Shown here piece by piece: positions 14,440 to 20,416 of a stretch of DNA of 23,075 nucleotides. The stretch is from IMG/VR virus record IMGVR_UViG_3300046007_012567, positions 1 to 23,075 of that record. One strand, written 5' to 3'. Source of the stretch: a virus. Positions within the stretch are counted from its first letter, which is position 1, and the number at the start of each line of letters is the position of its first letter. A program made the translations under genes and the position numbers. Under the pieces are notes generated by a model. It was not told where the DNA came from. It did no database searches and saw only the letters and a program-made list of their open reading frames with translations.

Positions 14440-14694
14440 TTAGAATATATCGTCAACAGTAAATGTAAGATTGCGGACTATTTTAGATAGTTTTTCTCGA
14501 TCTTCTTTAGATAGTTTTTTAACTCCTTTTAAATTAGCTTTAAGGTCTGCTATAAATTCATTTCTAAGTTGATCGATTTTTTCTTTATATTTTTCTAAAA
14601 GATTTTCTTCTTCTTGAATTATATTTTCAACTAAAGAAATATCAGCAAGTTTTTGCATGCGTTGAAATTCTTCGGATAGTATTTGTTTTTTCAT
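14440..14694 (-). CDS. Small helical phage protein with ILSEEFQRMQKLA leader
   Basis: 84 aa, almost entirely helical and charged. It begins MKKQILSEEFQRMQKLADI; closely similar N-terminal peptides (LSEEFxRMQKLAGI) recur on unrelated proteins in aquatic phages. The ILSE part fits the Leu/Ile-x-Glu processing rule, and a second candidate (NIIQE) follows at about 24-28. The remainder (LLEKYKEKIDQLRNEFIADLK) is a probable coiled coil. Function is unknown; a prohead core/scaffold or internal protein is the best guess. A CATATTTATA motif lies 10 nt upstream of the ATG (14705-14714), and the 31-nt gap separates it from the GIY-YIG gene. Confidence 0.77.
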   Translation of the reverse strand: MKKQILSEEFQRMQKLADISLVENIIQEEENLLEKYKEKIDQLRNEFIADLKANLKGVKKLSKEDREKLSKIVRNLTFTVDDIF

Positions 14695-14704
14695 GTTGTT
14701 TTTT

Positions 14705-14714
14705 TATAAATATG
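14705..14714 (-). promoter_or_regulatory. Recurrent intergenic motif CATATTTATA (copy 3)
   Basis: Identical 10-mer 10 nt upstream of the ATG at 14694, in the 31-nt gap after the GIY-YIG gene. It is followed by an A-run and then the start codon. Confidence 0.42.
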
Positions 14715-14725
14715 TAAATCTTTAG

Positions 14726-15169
14726 CTAAATGTTAAAATCCTTTGTATAAAATTTCCCAAGGATATTATCATTAAAATATTCTTCAGGACACTCTAATAC
14801 TCCATACTTAAATAAGTACTTACATTCATAATATGTTAATAATTTTTTGCTATAAACTAGTTCTAATATTTCGCGTTTGAATTCTTGTTGTTTACCCTCT
14901 TTTAACATTCCTAAAATGGGTTTAGCAGAACCATAATATGTTTTCCAATCGCTTTCTTTTTGAATAGTTTGATGAGTTGGTTTACGGCCGGGGCCGGTGT
15001 GGGTGGCAAGTTCTTTTTGCGTTAATTTGCGTTTTATATTGTGATATAGCACCTTCTTCCCAATATACGATACTCCGCTCGGTAAATGAGTTGTCATGTA
15101 TATAAACCCGTATAAACCGGAAGGAAAATCGTCTATTGTTTCTATAACTTTATTATTGTATAACCACAT
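14726..15169 (-). CDS. GIY-YIG-like phage endonuclease
   Basis: 147 aa. LYGFIYMTT (19-27) and SYIGKK (34-39) are the two strands of the GIY-YIG fold, in the phage variant GFIY...YIGKK. KESDWKTYYGSAK and a REILELVYSKKLLTYYECKYLFKYG stretch supply the downstream catalytic region, with candidate Glu residues; NDNILGKFY closes the family pattern. Such stand-alone proteins are frequent in T4-like aquatic phages and usually annotated as putative endonucleases. No DNA-binding repeat of the kind carried by homing endonucleases (Seg/I-Tev) is seen, so a housekeeping DNA-processing role is as likely as mobility. Its ATG overlaps the TAA of the structural gene by one base, which ties it to the late gene cluster. 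Confidence 0.8.
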   Translation of the reverse strand: MWLYNNKVIETIDDFPSGLYGFIYMTTHLPSGVSYIGKKVLYHNIKRKLTQKELATHTGPGRKPTHQTIQKESDWKTYYGSAKPILGMLKEGKQQEFKREILELVYSKKLLTYYECKYLFKYGVLECPEEYFNDNILGKFYTKDFNI

Positions 15170-16116
15170 TATCTATCTATATTTATTAATATTGTTGTAT
15201 CTGTTGTTGCTGAGGTAGGAAGTGGTTGAGCGAGTTTACCCACAGCTAATAGATTTTGATCTTCATCATATAAACCTACTGTTGATACATATGGGGAAAA
15301 ATATGAGCCGGTTGTATTATCTGTGGAAATCCCCCCTTTTGGTTGATAAAAATAGCTTCCACTATATAAAAGCATTGAACCACTAACCTCAGCTGAGGGA
15401 TTCAAAGTAACATTAAATTCATTTGATCTAATAGTGCATTTATATTGTGTTTCATATATGGTAAGTGAAGAAGAAAACGAGCAAGTAACAGCAGATGAAG
15501 TTACAAAATTAAGTATGTCTGCTGATGATCCGCTTGTTATAATTGCTAATCCTTGATAATAAAATATATTTCCATATATTGTTGATCCTGATACTAGATT
15601 GCCTTCTCCATCATCTGTAATAGTAAAACTACTTGATTTCCATATAAATGAATTGGGTTGTATGTAATTTCCAAATAAACGAGAAGGTATAGATATTACT
15701 CCAATAGTAGAGTCGGATGCTGTAGGAAAATATTTGGCAAATGTTAAATCTGTTTGTTTATAGTTGAAATATCTGCCTGTTGAAGATGGTGGTCCTACTA
15801 AAACATTTCCGGCTTCATCATTTCCGGGTACTATAAACCCAACATTAGCTGGGTCTCCATAGCTTGAACTTAAATAGTTTGAATAGAATAATTCCTTAAT
15901 TGAATTATATATTAAACGCTGATATTGAGTAGATACTTGTCCTGTTGTAGGATCTGTTATAGGATTAAATAAAGAACTTGTATTGAGCCCTAAAAACCTA
16001 TCTATAGAAACAATAGATGCTGTTAACTCAGATGCTCCTTGAAAAGTAAACGACTTATTTACTTCAAAAGGAGTAATGATTATATCAGATGTTAAAAATT
16101 GTTTGTAAGCGCCCAT
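15169..16116 (-). CDS. Virion structural protein (paralog A)
   Basis: 315 aa, rich in Ser, Thr, Gly, Tyr and Asn, with no Cys cluster or enzyme motif. It begins with an ITPFEVNKSFTFQG-type segment and has a conserved C-terminus: CTIRSNEFNVTLNPS, STVGLYDEDQNLLAVGKLAQPLP and a TTILINIDR end. This C-terminal module is shared with the next gene upstream (SSEFNYSENPS, TTVGLYNDVNELLAVAKLSRPLP, VRIKLDF), so both probably use it to dock on the same particle. I recognise the pair as virion-associated proteins of aquatic tailed phages; baseplate/tail-fibre location is my guess from gene order. The gap to paralog B is 5 nt. Confidence 0.75.
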   Translation of the reverse strand: MGAYKQFLTSDIIITPFEVNKSFTFQGASELTASIVSIDRFLGLNTSSLFNPITDPTTGQVSTQYQRLIYNSIKELFYSNYLSSSYGDPANVGFIVPGNDEAGNVLVGPPSSTGRYFNYKQTDLTFAKYFPTASDSTIGVISIPSRLFGNYIQPNSFIWKSSSFTITDDGEGNLVSGSTIYGNIFYYQGLAIITSGSSADILNFVTSSAVTCSFSSSLTIYETQYKCTIRSNEFNVTLNPSAEVSGSMLLYSGSYFYQPKGGISTDNTTGSYFSPYVSTVGLYDEDQNLLAVGKLAQPLPTSATTDTTILINIDR

Positions 16117-16121
16117 TCATT

Positions 16122-17162
16122 TTAGAAATCTAGCTTAATACGAACTAATGCTTCTGAAGTAAAATCTTTAGGTAATGGTCTAGATAGTTTAGCTACTGCT
16201 AATAATTCATTAACATCATTATATAAACCCACTGTTGTAATGTATGTTTGTGGATTATTTATAAATTGATTATATAATACCTCACCTGTAGATCCCGAAA
16301 TAAACGACGGATTTTCAGAATAATTGAATTCTGAGCTTCTTGCTCTTACAAAAATATAATCTGAGGTTATTGTTTCTTGAGAATTGATTTGGAAATTAGC
16401 AGAAGCACTTATTGCCTGATATAAAGAGGTCATTGGGGATACATTAGGTACACCTGATCCGGAAGCAGAACCACTATATACAAATCCAATACCACCACTT
16501 GATGTTGGGGCAGACAATGCTTTAGGGTTTAATAATATAGTTCCGATATCTGGGAGTAACCATCCGTATGATCCTGAATTTGTTGTATATCCATTATCTT
16601 GGCGGCTAATATTTGCTACTCCTGCTGATCCTGAAATTAACTGGAATACTCTACCTGCTTCTGTGAATGTTACTGAGGAAACATATGCGCTATTATCGGT
16701 TAATGTAATTGAACCAGAAGCTGCTATTGGGCCTTTAATTTGTAGTGTTAATGAACCTAAAAGAAGAGCATTTTTATACCTTGCTCTCTCAAATGATATT
16801 GCATAAAATTCAGATGATGATATTGCACCAAATGTAAAGTTTGCATTCTCATCTCCTAATACTAAATCTTGGTATTGCCCAAAAATAGTAGTAGTTGGGG
16901 ATAATCCATCTACAGTACTATTATATACTAAACTACCACTACCAACAGCATTACCATAAGCTATATCAAACTGCACCTCAGCATTAGCTAAAGTTGAAGC
17001 TGTTTGATAAACACTTAAATAATAATCACCCGAAGAGCCAGCCTCTTGTGTTGATGACGTAAAAAATGTTGTTAATTGTGATGCTTGGGTTGACCATAAA
17101 GTAGCAGATATAGCGTCTGAGCTTACTACAAAATCTGAAGGGTCTAGTCTATTAAAAGCCAT
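16122..17162 (-). CDS. Virion structural protein (paralog B)
   Basis: 346 aa, Ser/Thr/Gly-rich, mostly beta. It starts MAFNRLDPSDFVVSSDAIS and contains LWSTQASQLTTFFTSSTQ, GDYYLSVYQTAS and EVQFDIAYGN, a combination I recognise as a conserved structural protein of aquatic phages. The C-terminal approximately 75 residues (ARSSEFNYSENPSF to the LVRIKLDF end) match the C-terminus of paralog A. A structural or adhesion-complex component is likely. It lies 10 nt downstream of the 215-aa virion protein with an A-rich initiation region (AAAATATAAAAT) and no Shine-Dalgarno. Confidence 0.77.
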   Translation of the reverse strand: MAFNRLDPSDFVVSSDAISATLWSTQASQLTTFFTSSTQEAGSSGDYYLSVYQTASTLANAEVQFDIAYGNAVGSGSLVYNSTVDGLSPTTTIFGQYQDLVLGDENANFTFGAISSSEFYAISFERARYKNALLLGSLTLQIKGPIAASGSITLTDNSAYVSSVTFTEAGRVFQLISGSAGVANISRQDNGYTTNSGSYGWLLPDIGTILLNPKALSAPTSSGGIGFVYSGSASGSGVPNVSPMTSLYQAISASANFQINSQETITSDYIFVRARSSEFNYSENPSFISGSTGEVLYNQFINNPQTYITTVGLYNDVNELLAVAKLSRPLPKDFTSEALVRIKLDF

Positions 17163-17172
17163 ATTTTATATT

Positions 17173-17820
17173 TTAAGATACTTTTGTTACTGTTACTGGG
17201 ATGGTTATACGAGCACCACTATCTCTACCTTCTACAGTTAATGTTGCTGTTAATTGTTGATTAGAGCCAAATAATGTATTAATAGTAGTGGCTCTAATGT
17301 TTATTGTAGTTCCAACAACTGTCTTAGATACAGATGTTCCTAAAGTTGTAGTTTGGTTAAGAGCCTGAGCTTGTGGAGTATTAATACCTACACCTTCAAA
17401 TAAACTAAATAATCTTACATCAGAAATAGTAGCTGTATATCCACTAGTTTCAAATGTATTACCTCCTAAATAATTTAATGTTTGAGGAGTAATTGCAAGT
17501 GAAGCTCCTTGCTTAATTACAATAGCAGTATATCCTAGATCAAGAATTGGTAATTTTGCTGTTCCTCTAGGTAAAGTAACCAATTTATATTTCATCATTT
17601 GAGTTTCCTGAGGGAAAGCTTCAAGTAAAGGCATATTTTCAATTGCTTGACCATAATAAGCAGAGCCTGAAGGGTTAGTAGGATTATATAATGTATAATC
17701 TATTTCATCATCTGCTAAGGCAAATTGTGTTATATTAAAGTTTCCTTGTGCTAATAATTGACGACCTTTGTTTGTTAAAATGGCGTCTACAGTTACTACT
17801 GAGTTGTTTAAATATCCCAT
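17173..17820 (-). CDS. Conserved virion-associated protein (MGYLNN family)
   Basis: 215 aa. The N-terminus MGYLNNSVVTVDAILTNKG, followed by GRQLLAQGNFNITQFALAD and EIDYTLYNP, is a highly recognisable conserved block of aquatic phage structural operons. An ENMPLLEAFPQETQMMKYKL segment follows. The C-terminal third (about 145-215) is beta-rich and Thr-rich (TTLGTSVSKTVVGTTINIRATT, LTATLTVEGRDSG, ITIPVTVTKVS), like an Ig-like or fibre-type domain. The exact place in the virion is unknown. A CATATTTATA motif sits 19 nt upstream of the ATG (17840-17849) in a 45-nt gap. Confidence 0.8.
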   Translation of the reverse strand: MGYLNNSVVTVDAILTNKGRQLLAQGNFNITQFALADDEIDYTLYNPTNPSGSAYYGQAIENMPLLEAFPQETQMMKYKLVTLPRGTAKLPILDLGYTAIVIKQGASLAITPQTLNYLGGNTFETSGYTATISDVRLFSLFEGVGINTPQAQALNQTTTLGTSVSKTVVGTTINIRATTINTLFGSNQQLTATLTVEGRDSGARITIPVTVTKVS

Positions 17821-17839
17821 TGTTAAATATTTGTTTTAT

Positions 17840-17849
17840 TATAAATATG
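17840..17849 (-). promoter_or_regulatory. Recurrent intergenic motif CATATTTATA (copy 4)
   Basis: Identical 10-mer 19 nt upstream of the ATG at 17820, in the 45-nt gap after the 844-aa structural gene. Preceded by GC on the coding strand, as in copies 1 and 2. Confidence 0.42.
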
Positions 17850-17865
17850 CATAGTTTTAATTTTA

Positions 17866-20400
17866 TTATTGAGGGGCATTTGTTTCTAAAACTATTCTTG
17901 AAGCTGCTTCTACTTCAGAAGTAATAAATTCTGGTTTTAATATTCCATCACTAGTACCCCCTGCTGGTTTATTTATATTCAAAATAATAGTTCCAGGATC
18001 ATCTACATATCTTCTTAAGAGAAAGAAATCAGTATTAATATTAGAAGGTATATTTTTATCTAATTTAAGTGTCAAAGATTGATAAGGATTAGGTACTCCC
18101 GCAGATGAAGTCAAAGACTGAGATACTTGTAATATTGTATATGTTTGATCTTCAGTCCCCATAAATCTAATTTCATCGTATGGTTGAGGCTCAAAATCAA
18201 GTAATATAGGGTCAAATCCACTATCATCAATGTCTTGTTGTTTTTGTCCATAAACATCATTTAAACCAATATTTCCTCCTCCTGTTCCTTTTTTAGCAAA
18301 TAGTAAATTGGAATTAGAACCTGTCATCCAAAAACTGGTTACATTCCCTGTACTCGGAGAAGGGTATTGAGTTACTTTAAAATAACTACTATCCGCTACT
18401 TGAATTACTCCCCTCCCAAAATTTAATCCTCCCCCTCTACTCAGAGCTGCTACTCTATAAAGAGAAGAAGTTGTTGCCGATGTATCAGTATATCTTAAAT
18501 AAAAATTTGTAGAAAAAGAAGGCTGGTTTCCGGGGAAGTAGGGCTCATGAGTAGCTAAATTAGACCAATTAGACCCCCCATCAATTGATTTTTGCAAAGC
18601 AAAATCTATTATAATCCCCCCTACTGAGGCATTATTAAGATTAGAATTAACCTGTAAAAATGATTCTAAATATAATATATAGCCTGATCCTGATAATTGC
18701 CCCAATGAGCCAGTAGGCTTATATATTGAACCAGTAGATGGATTAACCAGACCAGAAGAAGTAGCAAAACTAGCAGATATTCCTAATTGTATAGGAGAAT
18801 TAAAATTTATTTCTCTAGGAAATGATTCAGTAACAGCAGATCCGTTAATTTCAAATACTCTATTAGGTAAAAATGTAGGAGTATAAGTATTTAATGAAGG
18901 AACAAAAGTTACTATTCTATAATCATTTACTGATGCTCCTATGGACTCATTAGGTGTTCCTCCTTGTGTAAAAATTATAGACCCTGTGTAACCATATGTT
19001 AAAACAACTCTAGGATCAGCACTATTATCCCAACTTGCTGTTTGAGTGTATATTATAGGTCTAATTTTCTTTCCGGCTTTAAATACAGATACAGTAGTAT
19101 TTAAAGTACTCATATCTGCTCCAAAAGCATTGGGGTTTGATAATACTATTGTAGCATTATTATTACCAAAAGCTTGTTGTATAGTTCCTAAATTAATTCC
19201 TTCAGCATCATTAATAGGTCTAGTTCTATTTCCATTTTCATCTATTATATATCTAATACTAGTATATACTTTTCCTACAGAGTTATTCCCCCATTCAGGA
19301 GCTGTCCCCGCTAACCAATTAAATTGAACAAAATATGTTTTTGGATTACTTACATTTGGTGTAGGACCATAAGATATATCTCCTATAGTATACACATTAG
19401 TTTTTTGAGATTGAAGCTGTTTACCAATATATCTTGAGTTTATCCACCATCCTGAAGGTATGGGTTCTATTGTAGTAGAAGCACCTATGCGGGTTGCTGA
19501 AGAATAATTTGAATCTTGTATAACAGCAGGGGTTGCAGAATTACCTAATATTGCTTGCTGGTTAATTGGTAAAATTTGACTATCTGCAAAATCAACATCT
19601 AGATAAAATGAATTAGGTCTGTTTATCACAGCATTATTCATTAATACATCGTAATCTGAGTTGATGAATGGAGTTGTAATATATGGTTCTAGGATGGTTT
19701 GGGCGCCTATGCCTGCTTGGAGGGCAATAGATTGAGTAATTTTTAAATCTATATTAGTAAAATCCATAGTATCACCCGCAGTCCCTACATACAATGAATA
19801 TGCTTGGTTTTCTGTTGGAGTAAAAGACCCACTCATTGATAAAGTCCCACTAGTCCCAGATCCTGAGGTTATTTTAATTCGGCCAAGATATGAATTTCCT
19901 TGTACAAAATTCAAATATACAGTACCATTTGAAGATGGGGCTCCTGTGTAGTTAAATGCACAGGAAGCAGTAAATATTAATGGAATATTAGGGGTATTCC
20001 CTAGTACATAATTACCATTAGTCGGGTCAAAATAGCCTTGATTATCTATATTTTCTGTATAATTTATAACTTTTGTTCCTATTTCAGTAACTGGGAATTG
20101 TATGCCAAAGCTATCAGAAATAGGGCCAGCACTACTAGCGCTTACTCTATAATTCAATATTTGATTATTTGTGCTAGAAGTTGCATTAGTAGTAGCTATT
20201 TCATATAAAAAGTATGGAGAATTTGTAGACGAGCTAGGGTATTCTGTTATGTTAAGAACAGGGTAACTTATAATACCTCTATCATTAGTATTGATTCTAA
20301 CATTATCTAATTGACGCAGTGATTGGTAATTATCATTACCAAGAGCATCATAGCGTGCTATCTTTATATATTTAACTCCTTCTGTGAAAAAAATAGCCAT
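17866..20400 (-). CDS. Large virion structural protein (tail/adhesion region)
   Basis: 844 aa, Asn/Ser/Thr/Gly-rich and essentially all beta by composition. It starts MAIFFTEGVKYIKIARYDALGND. The C-terminal part has YDEIRFMGTEDQTYTIL, LTLKLDKNIPS and a DPGTIILNINKP segment, which I recognise from large conserved structural proteins of aquatic tailed phages. No catalytic motif or signal sequence is visible. The many GSGS/SSAG stretches and Trp-containing segments (WWINSR, FNWLAGTAPEWG) fit a carbohydrate-contacting or fibre-like protein. It starts 16 nt after the upstream LamG-containing gene, and a 45-nt gap with a repeated motif follows it. Structural role likely; precise function unassigned. 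Confidence 0.77.
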   Translation of the reverse strand: MAIFFTEGVKYIKIARYDALGNDNYQSLRQLDNVRINTNDRGIISYPVLNITEYPSSSTNSPYFLYEIATTNATSSTNNQILNYRVSASSAGPISDSFGIQFPVTEIGTKVINYTENIDNQGYFDPTNGNYVLGNTPNIPLIFTASCAFNYTGAPSSNGTVYLNFVQGNSYLGRIKITSGSGTSGTLSMSGSFTPTENQAYSLYVGTAGDTMDFTNIDLKITQSIALQAGIGAQTILEPYITTPFINSDYDVLMNNAVINRPNSFYLDVDFADSQILPINQQAILGNSATPAVIQDSNYSSATRIGASTTIEPIPSGWWINSRYIGKQLQSQKTNVYTIGDISYGPTPNVSNPKTYFVQFNWLAGTAPEWGNNSVGKVYTSIRYIIDENGNRTRPINDAEGINLGTIQQAFGNNNATIVLSNPNAFGADMSTLNTTVSVFKAGKKIRPIIYTQTASWDNSADPRVVLTYGYTGSIIFTQGGTPNESIGASVNDYRIVTFVPSLNTYTPTFLPNRVFEINGSAVTESFPREINFNSPIQLGISASFATSSGLVNPSTGSIYKPTGSLGQLSGSGYILYLESFLQVNSNLNNASVGGIIIDFALQKSIDGGSNWSNLATHEPYFPGNQPSFSTNFYLRYTDTSATTSSLYRVAALSRGGGLNFGRGVIQVADSSYFKVTQYPSPSTGNVTSFWMTGSNSNLLFAKKGTGGGNIGLNDVYGQKQQDIDDSGFDPILLDFEPQPYDEIRFMGTEDQTYTILQVSQSLTSSAGVPNPYQSLTLKLDKNIPSNINTDFFLLRRYVDDPGTIILNINKPAGGTSDGILKPEFITSEVEAASRIVLETNAPQ

Positions 20401-20416
20401 TTATTTGAATTTTATT

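Noticed and set aside
14726-15169. Mobile homing endonuclease
   Set aside because: The GIY-YIG core is visible but there is no intron, no interrupted neighbour and no DNA-binding repeat domain; the gene is tightly coupled to its neighbour.
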